From contig NZ_JAUSXC010000001.1 in assembly GCF_030823405.1 (NCBI RefSeq), forward strand, positions 1,099,001-1,163,000: DNA of 64,000 nt, written 5' to 3'. Source of the DNA: Chryseobacterium ginsenosidimutans (GTDB taxonomy: Bacteria; Bacteroidota; Bacteroidia; Flavobacteriales; Weeksellaceae). Position numbers and translations under genes: made by a program. Under the pieces are notes generated by a model. The model was not told the origin of the DNA, ran no database searches, and saw nothing but the letters and a program-made list of their open reading frames with translations. Positions 53,998 to 61,704 of this stretch are shown piece by piece. The first letter of the stretch is position 1, and the number at the start of each line of letters is the position of its first letter.

Positions 53998-54094
53998 ATG
54001 AATAAGTGAATGCAAAGATAAGGATTTTGCTTGAATTTATTAATATTGTTTATAGGTTTTTTAAATATTGACCATATTCAATATTTAGTAACAA

Positions 54095-54122
54095 AAAGTG
54101 CCAGAATTTTCCGACACTTTAT
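54095..54122 (-). terminator. Terminator of the T9SS type B gene
   Basis: Minus-strand AAAGTGTC / GGCACTTTTTG hairpin, 17 bases past the stop at 54139. Confidence 0.65.
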
Positions 54123-54138
54123 TTAAATATGATTTACT

Positions 54139-57100
54139 CTAATCTCTGTTTTTCAACAAAATCCAGCCGGATAATTGTACTGGCTTTTTGGTAATTCGAT
54201 CTTCCCATTGTAATTTATACCAATAAGTTTCAGTAGGTAAGGGTCTTCCTATATATTTCCCATCCCAGATTGGTGTTTTTGTACTTGGTTTAAATACAGC
54301 TTTTCCATATCTGTCAAAAATGCCGCCTTCAAAATTTCCGTATTTGCTGATCTCGCTGAAATCTATCACATCATTTTTACCATCGCTGTTTGGTGTGATG
54401 ACGTTTGCCATAAAAAAGGTATAATATTCGGCGGTTGTATCACAGGTTGCACCTCTGTTTCTTACTCTGATTGAATATTGTGTGTTTTTGAGAACACTGA
54501 AAATGTTTGATCCTTGCCAGGTTACTCCTCCGTCAATTGAATATTCCACAGGAACGTTTCCGTTATTTTTAACTATGATTGTCAGAATATTATTGTTGTA
54601 AATAATTTCCGAGATCTGTGGTGTTACGATATATCCGACGGTTGCAGTAAACGTCTGTGAACAAACCCCGTTGGTGATTGTAACAGAATAAGTTCCGGCT
54701 GTATCTATACTAATGGTCTGGGTTGTAGCTCCGGTGTTCCAGCTATAAGAATAGCTAGGTCCGGATCCTGCATCTAAAATTCCTTTATCTCCTTTGCAGA
54801 TTTCAATATTATGTAATGTCGAAACAATTTCAGGGACTACAGTAATTGTAATTGTTGCTGAAGTTGTTGCCGAACAGCCATTTGTCCCAATTCCTGTTAC
54901 TGTATAAGTTGTGGTTGACGTTGGTGAAACGGTCTGTGTATTTCCGTTTCCTGACAATCCTGTCCAGGTGTAAGTGCTTGCTCCCATTGCTGTAAGGGTA
55001 ATAGATTCACCTTTACAGATTTTTAATTTTGGTGCAGAAACACTTATGATTGGTGGTGTTATATTTTTAATAACAGTTACAGAGCCTTGTTTTGTACATC
55101 CATTTGGAGTTACGCTTGTTATGGTTAAAGTATAAGTTCCGGCATTATTTACAATTGGAGTTAATGTGTTTGCTCCGGAAACAATATTTCCTCCACCTGC
55201 TGCGGTCCATAAGAATGTTGCACCGGGTTGATAAACTGAAGCTGTTGCATTTAATGTAATTTGAGAGTTCGCACAATCAATCTGCCCGGGCGGATTGATG
55301 TTAACGATAATCGCAGGATCCATTGTTGCTGTAGCAGATTTTATATATTGACATCCGTTTGGTGTTGTCACGGTCACGGTGTAAGTTCCTGATGAATTTG
55401 CGGTTGTTGTTGCTCCTGTCGTTCCGTTTGACCAAACGAAAGTATTTCCTATTCCGTTGGCTGTAGCTGTTAATGTTGTTGAAGATCCTTGGCAGAAATT
55501 CAAAACTCCTGTGATCTGTACATTCGGATCCACACCCTGGGTGATTGTGATAGAAACGGGATTACTTGTACAAATTCCGTTATTAGAGGTTAAAGTATAG
55601 GTTCCAGGAGTTGATACGGTGATGGATTGTGTTGTTGCACCGGTTGACCATGTATTTCCTGTTGCTGAACTCGAAGTTAGAGTAACTGGAGTATTATTAC
55701 AGATAACATTCGATGAGGTTGTTATGGTAGGAATAGGTTTTAAATTAACAATTAATTGTAATTCTGCAACTTTCGAGCAAGATCCTGATTTTACAAGAAC
55801 ATAAATTGTTGCATTTCCTGAAGTATAAGCTGTCGAAGATGCGATTGTATTGCTATTTTCTGCTAAAGCATCGGTTTGATTTAGATAATAACTAAAAACC
55901 ACTCCCGAAGTTGTGCTTATATTAGGTTGAGATGAAGTTAAATTAAATGTTGCCGTATCCGAGCTGGAGCATACATTTAAAGTTGAATTCTGTACAATTG
56001 GAACAGCTCCTTGAGTTACGGTCACAGACTTTGTATATTGACAGTTAGCAGGAGTTTTCACCGTTACGGTATAAATTCCTGGGGTTGAAACGGAAAGTGT
56101 ATTTCCTGTCGCTCCCGTTGACCATGTATAAGTATTTCCGGTTCCGTTTGAAGTTGCGGTTAATAATGTTGGAGATCCGCAAACAATAAGATTCCCTGAA
56201 ATTTGAGGAGTCGGATCGGTTTCAGCGGTTAAGGTAACTGAAACTGGCGAGCTTGTACATATTCCATTAGTGTTTGTTAAAGAATAAGTTCCACCGGAAG
56301 TTACTGTGATTGATTGTGTTGTCGCACCGTTTGACCAGGTATTTCCTGTTGTTAAGCTTGAGGTAAGTGTCACATTTCCTCCAAAACATATAGTAGGAGA
56401 TGAGCTTGAAATTGTCGGTGACGCAAGTTGTACTACATTTAATTGCAATGAAACTACTTTCGCACAGGTTGTAGATTTTACTCTTACATAAATAGTTGAG
56501 TTTCCTGAAATATAAGCTGTTGGAGTTGCAATTGTATTGGTGTTCCCTGCAAGAGCATCAGCTTGATTTACGTAATAATCAAAAGTAGCTCCAGGAGTTA
56601 CGCTGATATTTGGTTGAGATGTTGTTAAATTAAAAGTTGCAGTCGTTGTATTGGAGCAGTTGGTTAAAGTAGCGTTTTGAGCCACAGGAACAGCGCCTTG
56701 TACAACATTGACAGATTTTGTGTATTGGCAGTTTGCCGGAGTTTTCACGGTTACGGTATAAGTTCCCGGAGTTGAAATGTTAATGGAAGTTGCTGTTGAT
56801 CCATTTGACCATAAATAGGTATTCCCGGTTCCTGTTGAGGTTGCAGTAAGGGTCGTTGAGGTAGATTCACACAGGGTTAAGTTTCCTGTGATCTGTACAT
56901 TTGGGTCTGTATCCTGAGTAATAGTCACTGATGCTTGCGGACTTGTACAAATTCCATTGGTACTTGTTAAGGTATAAGTTCCCGCATTTAAAATAGTTAT
57001 CGTTTGTGAGGTTTCTCCGGTCGACCATGTATTTCCTGTGGAATTACTTGATGTTAAAGTTATATTTCCATTCGGACATAATTTCGTTGCTGAAGCTGTG

Positions 57101-57966
57101 ATGGAAGCTGTTAAACTTTTATCTTTAAAAACAATTGCATTTGTCTGTTTGCAGGAATTGATTGTGCTTGTAGGGTTATTCGGATCGTGATAACTTATAG
57201 AATAATAATATGTATTACTTGTATTAGCGGTAATTGGTGACGTAATAGGATTGTTTCCTGTTGCTGCATCGTTGGCTGTACTGTAGTAATTAACAGTAAA
57301 GTTCGGATTGCCATTTAAAATCCCTGCAGATAAAGTATTGAAGTTAAAAATAGAATTGTTCCCGCAAATATTTATTTCTCTTGGGGAGTTGGCAGTCGGT
57401 CCTGCAGTTCCCGGCGGAATAAACGGATTGGGCGCAATGGTGGAGCTGGTGAAGGGCGAAACAAATGTTGCAGTCCCTCCCCATGTCAGATTAAAGGTGT
57501 AAACCGTTGTAGACCAGTTGTCAATATATAAATAATAAGTCTGACCTGCCACAACATCCATATATTTACAGTAAGGATCTGTATTCCCCGCTCCGGATGA
57601 AGTGTTGGTATTGGTCATGTTCATTCCTGTGTTGACAAAATATCCTGAAGCATTACATCTTACGGGAGTTCCTCTGTTTGAGCAGGTTACATTGGGGCCG
57701 TAGATCGCCCAGTCGTAATCAACAGGTCCGGTGGGAGCGAGGTCAAAAGTAAGTGTCCCGCTTGTGGCAATGGTAAATTTGTACCAAACAGAATGGTTTT
57801 CATAAGAAAGGCATCCTCCAAGAGTTTCATTGGTATTTCCAATTCCGACAGGAGTATAATTGATATTTGAATTTCCACAAACCGTGATCGCTGAAGAGCA
57901 GTCTTCCTGTGCAAAAATAAAAATATGGAATAAAAATAAAAAGGAAAGGAGTAATTTTTTAAGCAT
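54139..57966 (-). CDS. Large repeat protein with T9SS type B (gliding-type) C-terminal domain
   Basis: A 1275-residue secreted protein with signal peptide MLKKLLLSFLFLFHIFIFA. Residues about 20-165 form a CUB-like or jelly-roll domain (AITVCGNSNINYTPVGIG, VWYKFTIATSGTLTFDLAP). The middle consists of Ig-like/PKD-like units with motifs such as GTYTVTVKTPANCQYTKS and SQPNIS; a compound unit of about 230 residues is present two and a half times. The last 85 residues (ITPNSDGKNDVIDFSEISKY through WKLQWEDR-like to LLKNRD) are a CHU_C-type B sorting domain, which keeps the protein on the cell surface. An adhesin or gliding-related surface protein is likely. Confidence 0.85.
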   Translation of the reverse strand: MLKKLLLSFLFLFHIFIFAQEDCSSAITVCGNSNINYTPVGIGNTNETLGGCLSYENHSVWYKFTIATSGTLTFDLAPTGPVDYDWAIYGPNVTCSNRGTPVRCNASGYFVNTGMNMTNTNTSSGAGNTDPYCKYMDVVAGQTYYLYIDNWSTTVYTFNLTWGGTATFVSPFTSSTIAPNPFIPPGTAGPTANSPREINICGNNSIFNFNTLSAGILNGNPNFTVNYYSTANDAATGNNPITSPITANTSNTYYYSISYHDPNNPTSTINSCKQTNAIVFKDKSLTASITASATKLCPNGNITLTSSNSTGNTWSTGETSQTITILNAGTYTLTSTNGICTSPQASVTITQDTDPNVQITGNLTLCESTSTTLTATSTGTGNTYLWSNGSTATSINISTPGTYTVTVKTPANCQYTKSVNVVQGAVPVAQNATLTNCSNTTTATFNLTTSQPNISVTPGATFDYYVNQADALAGNTNTIATPTAYISGNSTIYVRVKSTTCAKVVSLQLNVVQLASPTISSSSPTICFGGNVTLTSSLTTGNTWSNGATTQSITVTSGGTYSLTNTNGICTSSPVSVTLTAETDPTPQISGNLIVCGSPTLLTATSNGTGNTYTWSTGATGNTLSVSTPGIYTVTVKTPANCQYTKSVTVTQGAVPIVQNSTLNVCSSSDTATFNLTSSQPNISTTSGVVFSYYLNQTDALAENSNTIASSTAYTSGNATIYVLVKSGSCSKVAELQLIVNLKPIPTITTSSNVICNNTPVTLTSSSATGNTWSTGATTQSITVSTPGTYTLTSNNGICTSNPVSITITQGVDPNVQITGVLNFCQGSSTTLTATANGIGNTFVWSNGTTGATTTANSSGTYTVTVTTPNGCQYIKSATATMDPAIIVNINPPGQIDCANSQITLNATASVYQPGATFLWTAAGGGNIVSGANTLTPIVNNAGTYTLTITSVTPNGCTKQGSVTVIKNITPPIISVSAPKLKICKGESITLTAMGASTYTWTGLSGNGNTQTVSPTSTTTYTVTGIGTNGCSATTSATITITVVPEIVSTLHNIEICKGDKGILDAGSGPSYSYSWNTGATTQTISIDTAGTYSVTITNGVCSQTFTATVGYIVTPQISEIIYNNNILTIIVKNNGNVPVEYSIDGGVTWQGSNIFSVLKNTQYSIRVRNRGATCDTTAEYYTFFMANVITPNSDGKNDVIDFSEISKYGNFEGGIFDRYGKAVFKPSTKTPIWDGKYIGRPLPTETYWYKLQWEDRITKKPVQLSGWILLKNRD

Positions 57967-58346
57967 AATTGAAAAGGGGGAATATTTTATACAGATCTAT
58001 TTTATAATAAAAATATTTTCTTAATAAAGGTAAAGGTGAAAAGTTTAGAATTTATTACTCTATTATTTATAGAAATAAAAAAGAAGTTGTTGGGTTATTG
58101 TTCTCATAGTTGTTTGGTTTTTAGTATTTTAAAATAATTTACAAATCTAAATAAATAAATCATGCAAAAATATATAATTTATTGATTTTTAATTCCTAAT
58201 TACTCCAAAATTATTACGAATTATTTGTTAAGAATGCTTTTTCTTGAGTTTTCAAAAAAATAACGGTTTAAAAGTATTTTATTTAATAAAGTTTTGTGGA
58301 TTAATAAAAAATTATTACTTTTGCAATCCAAAATGAGATGTAATAT
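57967..58346. other. Intergenic region between the surface protein gene and rpsU
   Basis: About 380 very AT-rich bases. The only recognisable item is the promoter of rpsU at 58293-58323. No gene or strong hairpin is seen. Confidence 0.7.
58293..58323 (+). promoter_or_regulatory. Promoter of rpsU
   Basis: TTTG at 58293-58296, 19-base spacer, TACTTTTG at 58316-58323: a consensus Bacteroidota promoter 23 bases before the start codon. Confidence 0.7.
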
Positions 58347-58544
58347 ATGTTAATAATTCCAGTAAAAGATGGTGAATCCATCGATAGAGCATTAAAGAAA
58401 TATAAAAGAAAATTTGATAAAACGGGTACAGTTCGTCAATTAAGATCTAGACAAGCTTTTATTAAGCCTTCTGTAACTTTAAGACAAGCAAGATTGAAAG
58501 CTTCTTATAAGCAAAGAAATCTAAGCAAGGAAGAACAAGCTTAA
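58347..58544 (+). CDS. rpsU: 30S ribosomal protein bS21
   Basis: A 65-residue basic protein with the bS21 pattern: MLIIPVKDGESIDRALKKYK and FDKTGTVRQLRSRQAF. bS21 sits at the platform of the 30S subunit near the anti-Shine-Dalgarno region; in Flavobacteriia it helps hide that region, matching the scarcity of Shine-Dalgarno sites in this window. It is followed by a recombinase gene in the usual flavobacterial order. Confidence 0.95.
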   Translation: MLIIPVKDGESIDRALKKYKRKFDKTGTVRQLRSRQAFIKPSVTLRQARLKASYKQRNLSKEEQA

Positions 58545-58623
58545 GAATTTTTCTTAAACACATACTAAATTCACTCTTTAAATAGTTATATTTGAAGAGT
58601 GAATTTTTGTTTTTATACAATAT

Positions 58624-59514
58624 ATGATGCTGAACAAATTCTTAGAATATTTACAATTCGAAAAGAGGTATTCACCTCATACCATTACAAGTTATAGAAA
58701 AGATCTTGAAGATTTTTCTCATTTTTATCTCAAAACAGAATCTTCAGAAGATATTTCCAAAGCAGACAAAAAAGTCATCCGGAATTTTATTGTTGAATTA
58801 AGCGAAAACAATATTTCGAAAAGAAGCATCAACAGAAAGCTGTCTTCCCTTCGAAGCTTTTATCTTTTCCTTCTAAGGTTGGGCGAAATTGAAGTTTCTC
58901 CCGCAGAAAATATTTCTTCCCTGAAATTTTATCCCGAAAAGCAGATTCCTATGTCTGAAGAGGAAATGCAAAGACTTAATGATGAGGTTTTTAATAAAGT
59001 TCATGATGTGTTGGAAAAATGTATCATGGAGGTTTTGTATCAGACGGGAATTCGTAAAGCTGAGCTTTGTGGTATGACTTTTGAGAATGTTAATTTAGCA
59101 GGGAACGAACTGAAAATAATTGGAAAAGGGAACAAAGAAAGAATAGTTCCTATTTCTGAAAGTCTGTCGAATCTGCTAAAAAGTTATTTGGAAATAAGGA
59201 AACCGGATACGGAACATAAATCATATTTTTTTGTAAATAAGAAAGGGAAAAAACTCAACGAAAAATTTGTTTATGTGGTGGTTAATAAGTACCTTAGTTT
59301 AGTAACAACAAAAGAAAAAAGAAGTCCTCACATCCTTCGTCATAGCTTTGCTACACATGTTTTGAACAATGGGGCAGAGATCTCGAAAGTAAAAAAAATA
59401 TTAGGGCATTCCAGTCTTGCCAGTACGCAGGTCTATACAAATGCTAATATAGAACAATTGAAAAAAGTGTTTAATCAGGCTCATCCAAGAGCATCTAAAA
59501 AAGAAGAATTATGA
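58624..59514 (+). CDS. Tyrosine recombinase (XerC/D-like)
   Basis: A 296-residue tyrosine recombinase with an N-terminal SAM-like core-binding domain (about 1-90, YSPHTITSYRKDLEDF) and a catalytic domain carrying Arg in TGIRKAELCG, Lys in GKGNKERIVPI, the box HILRHSFATHVL, His in LGHSSLASTQ and the nucleophile Tyr in QVYTNANI. Its place between rpsU and a hibernation factor gene is conserved in Flavobacteriia, so it is a chromosomal XerC-type enzyme for dimer resolution and not a phage integrase. Its last codons overlap the next gene by 4 bases. Confidence 0.9.
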   Translation: MMLNKFLEYLQFEKRYSPHTITSYRKDLEDFSHFYLKTESSEDISKADKKVIRNFIVELSENNISKRSINRKLSSLRSFYLFLLRLGEIEVSPAENISSLKFYPEKQIPMSEEEMQRLNDEVFNKVHDVLEKCIMEVLYQTGIRKAELCGMTFENVNLAGNELKIIGKGNKERIVPISESLSNLLKSYLEIRKPDTEHKSYFFVNKKGKKLNEKFVYVVVNKYLSLVTTKEKRSPHILRHSFATHVLNNGAEISKVKKILGHSSLASTQVYTNANIEQLKKVFNQAHPRASKKEEL

Positions 59515-59801
59515 AGATTACAGTACAGTCAATTGGTTTAACTCCACACGAACCATTAGAATCACACATCGAAAAGAAAGTAAGTAAACTTGATACTTTT
59601 TACGACAAAATTCAGGAATGTAAAGTATTTTTAAAAGTTGAAAATAATGCAGATAAAGTGAATAAAACTGCTGAGCTTATTTTGGCGGTTCCGGGTGACG
59701 ATATCGTGGTAAAGAAGACTACTTCGAGTTTTGAAGAAAGTTTGGATATGTGTGTTGATACTGCTAAAAAGCTACTAATCAAGAAAAAAGAGCTGGCGTA
59801 G
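59511..59801 (+). CDS. raiA: Short ribosome hibernation / RaiA-type factor
   Basis: A 96-residue protein of the HPF/RaiA family (MKITVQSIGLTPHEPLESHI, then CKVFLKVENN and a basic C-terminal helix) that binds the 30S decoding centre in resting cells and blocks or dimerises ribosomes. The short form lacks the dimerising tail of long HPF. Its ATG overlaps the recombinase stop, so the two are translated together. Confidence 0.88.
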   Translation: MKITVQSIGLTPHEPLESHIEKKVSKLDTFYDKIQECKVFLKVENNADKVNKTAELILAVPGDDIVVKKTTSSFEESLDMCVDTAKKLLIKKKELA

Positions 59802-59831
59802 AAAAAAAAGATAAAAAAAGTCATTAAAAAG

Positions 59832-59863
59832 TTTGAGAATTCAAAAAAACCGTTCTATATTTG
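59832..59863 (+). promoter_or_regulatory. Promoter of the tRNA array
   Basis: TTTG at 59832-59835, 20-base spacer, TATATTTG at 59856-59863: a perfect consensus, 48 bases before the first tRNA. Confidence 0.75.
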
Positions 59864-59911
59864 CACTCGCAAAAAGGGAACAGCGTTCTTTTGAATTCTT
59901 TTTAATTATAT

Positions 59912-59985
59912 GCCTCCATAGCTCAGCTGGCCAGAGCACGTGATTTGTAATCTCGGGGTCGTGGGTTCGAATCCCTCTGGAGGCT
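59912..59985 (+). tRNA. tRNA-Thr (TGT), copy 1
   Basis: 74 bases. Acceptor GCCTCCA/TGGAGGC with discriminator T; anticodon loop TTTGTAA gives TGT; T loop GTTCGAATC is normal. No encoded CCA. Confidence 0.95.
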
Positions 59986-60002
59986 CATTAATATAAACAT
60001 TC

Positions 60003-60083
60003 GGGAAGATTCCAGAGTGGCTAAATGGGACTGACTGTAACTCAGTTGCTTCGGCTTCGCAGGTTCGAATCCTGCTCTTCCCA
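60003..60083 (+). tRNA. tRNA-Tyr (GTA), copy 1
   Basis: 81 bases with the long variable arm expected for bacterial tRNA-Tyr. Acceptor GGGAAGA/TCTTCCC, discriminator A; anticodon stem ACTGA/TCAGT around CTGTAAC gives GTA. No encoded CCA. Confidence 0.95.
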
Positions 60084-60105
60084 CAGTTTATATTTTTAAA
60101 AAGTC

Positions 60106-60136
60106 TTGCGAGTCTCAAGAAGTTTTCTTAGATTTG
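60106..60136 (+). promoter_or_regulatory. Internal promoter before tRNA-Gly copy 1
   Basis: TTG at 60106-60108, 20-base spacer, TAGATTTG at 60129-60136. The second array unit has the equivalent (TTG at 60534-60536, TAAGTTTG at 60557-60564). Confidence 0.5.
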
Positions 60137-60169
60137 CAGACCGTTACCAATGATTTTGGAAACAAAATT

Positions 60170-60242
60170 GCGGAAGTAGCTCAGTTGGTAGAGCGTCAGC
60201 CTTCCAAGCTGAATGTCGCGAGTTCGACCCTCGTCTTCCGCT
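60170..60242 (+). tRNA. tRNA-Gly (TCC), copy 1
   Basis: 73 bases. Acceptor GCGGAAG/CTTCCGC, discriminator T; anticodon loop CTTCCAA gives TCC. No encoded CCA. Confidence 0.95.
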
Positions 60243-60243
60243 C

Positions 60244-60276
60244 AAAAAATCACACTTCAAAAGCGTGATTTTTTTT
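60244..60276 (+). terminator. Terminator after tRNA-Gly copy 1
   Basis: AAAAAATCAC and GTGATTTTTT pair around an 11-base loop and run into T. It separates the two array units. Confidence 0.7.
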
Positions 60277-60337
60277 AAAACTTCTGAAAAGCATCGAGTA
60301 GAATTTTCTCAACAGCTTTCAGACACAATATTAAAAC

Positions 60338-60411
60338 GCTTCCATAGCTCAGCTGGCCAGAGCACGTGATTTGTAATCTCGGGGTCGTGGGTTCGAATCC
60401 CTCTGGAAGCT
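60338..60411 (+). tRNA. tRNA-Thr (TGT), copy 2
   Basis: Identical to copy 1 except base pair 3:70, which is T:A here and C:G there, a paired (compensatory) change. Acceptor GCTTCCA/TGGAAGC. Confidence 0.95.
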
Positions 60412-60431
60412 CATTTTAATATAAACTATTC

Positions 60432-60512
60432 GGGAAGATTCCAGAGTGGCTAAATGGGACTGACTGTAACTCAGTTGCTTCGGCTTCGCAGGTTCGAATC
60501 CTGCTCTTCCCA
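60432..60512 (+). tRNA. tRNA-Tyr (GTA), copy 2
   Basis: Identical in all 81 bases to copy 1. Confidence 0.95.
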
Positions 60513-60533
60513 CAGTTTATATTAAAAAAATTC

Positions 60534-60564
60534 TTGCAAATTAAAGAGACTTTTCTTAAGTTTG
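60534..60564 (+). promoter_or_regulatory. Internal promoter before tRNA-Gly copy 2
   Basis: TTG, 20-base spacer, TAAGTTTG; duplicated counterpart of the promoter at 60106-60136. Confidence 0.5.
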
Positions 60565-60598
60565 CAAAGCGTTTACCAATAATTTTGGAAACAAAATT

Positions 60599-60671
60599 GC
60601 GGAAGTAGCTCAGTTGGTAGAGCGTCAGCCTTCCAAGCTGAATGTCGCGAGTTCGACCCTCGTCTTCCGCT
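60599..60671 (+). tRNA. tRNA-Gly (TCC), copy 2
   Basis: Identical in all 73 bases to copy 1; the 25 bases just upstream are nearly identical too. Confidence 0.95.
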
Positions 60672-60676
60672 CAAAG

Positions 60677-60708
60677 AAAAATCACTCTATTTTTAGCGTG
60701 ATTTTTTT
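60677..60708 (+). terminator. Terminator after tRNA-Gly copy 2
   Basis: AAAAATCAC and GTGATTTTTTT stem; same design as the terminator after copy 1. It lies just before tRNA-Thr (GGT), so that gene may depend on read-through. Confidence 0.65.
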
Positions 60709-60715
60709 GTTTAAT

Positions 60716-60787
60716 GCCGACTTAGCTCAGCGGTAGAGTGCTTCCTTGGTAAGGAAGAGGTCACGGGTTCAAGTCCCGTAGTTGGCT
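60716..60787 (+). tRNA. tRNA-Thr (GGT)
   Basis: 72 bases. Acceptor GCCGACT/AGTTGGC (one G-T pair), discriminator T; anticodon loop TTGGTAA gives GGT. No encoded CCA. Confidence 0.95.
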
Positions 60788-60794
60788 CATTATT

Positions 60795-60821
60795 ATCCCG
60801 AAGAAATTCGGGATTTTTTTT
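60795..60821 (+). terminator. Terminator of the tRNA array
   Basis: ATCCCGAA, loop GAAA, TTCGGGAT and eight T, 8 bases after the last tRNA. Confidence 0.85.
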
Positions 60822-61023
60822 GCCTAAAACTTACGTCTTCAATATTCTCAATGATAAATATTTTATTAAAATTTATACAGAAACAAATTTTAAATGAAAA
60901 GCGAGATTTCTTTTTATGGTTTAAATAAAATTCACCTTAAAATTTAATTAAAGTATCGCACGCTCAATCATTCTTCCTTTACCATCATAAAAAATTTCGT
61001 TACATTCGTATAAAATAAATTCG

Positions 61024-61704
61024 ATGAACATCCTTTTATTGGAAGATGACCTTATTCTCTCAGCAGAACTCTGTAAATTTTTAGAATCAAATAACTTTAC
61101 CTGTGATAAAATTTATGACGGGGAGACGTTTTTGCGCCAGATAAAAAACAGTAGTTATGATTTGTATCTGCTCGACATCAATGTTCCGAAGATAAACGGA
61201 TTGGATGTTTGCCAGACTATTCGTTCTTTCGATAAAAATACACCCATTATCATCATTTCGGCATACGGAGATCTATCTGATAAAAAAGATGCTTTTACAA
61301 GGCTTGCGGATGATTATTTGGTGAAACCTTTTCAGTTTGAAGAATTATTGCTGCGTGTCAATTCATTATTAAGAAGAAAGGTGCCTTCTGATACAGCTGA
61401 TCAGGATATTCTAAGAATTGATGATTTAATTGTGAATAAAACCGAGCAGAAAGTATATCGCGGTGGAAACGAAATCAGTCTTACCTTAAAAGAATTTCAG
61501 TTGTTGGTTTATTTAGCAGAAGCGCAGGGCAGGACGGTTTCAAAGCAGCAGATTACAGAACATGTCTGGGAGCATAATTTTAATACGAATACAAATACGG
61601 TCGAAGTTTATATCAATTTCTTAAGAAAGAAGATCGACAAAGACTTTAAAGTGAAGCTCATTCACACGCGTTCGGGGTTCGGTTATTATCTAAGTCCATT
61701 ATAG
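61024..61704 (+). CDS. OmpR-family response regulator
   Basis: A 226-residue DNA-binding regulator. The receiver domain (1-120) has the acidic pocket EDD (7-9), the phosphoryl-accepting Asp51 in YLLDINVPKING and Lys in YLVKPFQFEEL; the winged-helix effector domain (about 128-226) ends HTRSGFGYYLSPL. The sensor kinase gene starts at the next base after the stop codon, and a TolC-family gene follows, so the pair probably controls an efflux or envelope system. Confidence 0.93.
   Translation: MNILLLEDDLILSAELCKFLESNNFTCDKIYDGETFLRQIKNSSYDLYLLDINVPKINGLDVCQTIRSFDKNTPIIIISAYGDLSDKKDAFTRLADDYLVKPFQFEELLLRVNSLLRRKVPSDTADQDILRIDDLIVNKTEQKVYRGGNEISLTLKEFQLLVYLAEAQGRTVSKQQITEHVWEHNFNTNTNTVEVYINFLRKKIDKDFKVKLIHTRSGFGYYLSPL

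Noticed and set aside
53658..54005. Plus-strand open frame of 115 codons
   Set aside because: It is antisense to the tmRNA gene and has no protein-like features.
58624..59514. Phage or island integrase
   Set aside because: Position between rpsU and the hibernation factor gene, with translational overlap, is a core chromosomal arrangement; it is not next to the accessory block.
59906..60118. Minus-strand open frame of 70 codons over the tRNA-Thr and tRNA-Tyr genes
   Set aside because: It is the complement of tRNA genes; the apparent peptide (with PEGFEPTTPRLQ) is a well-known annotation artefact.
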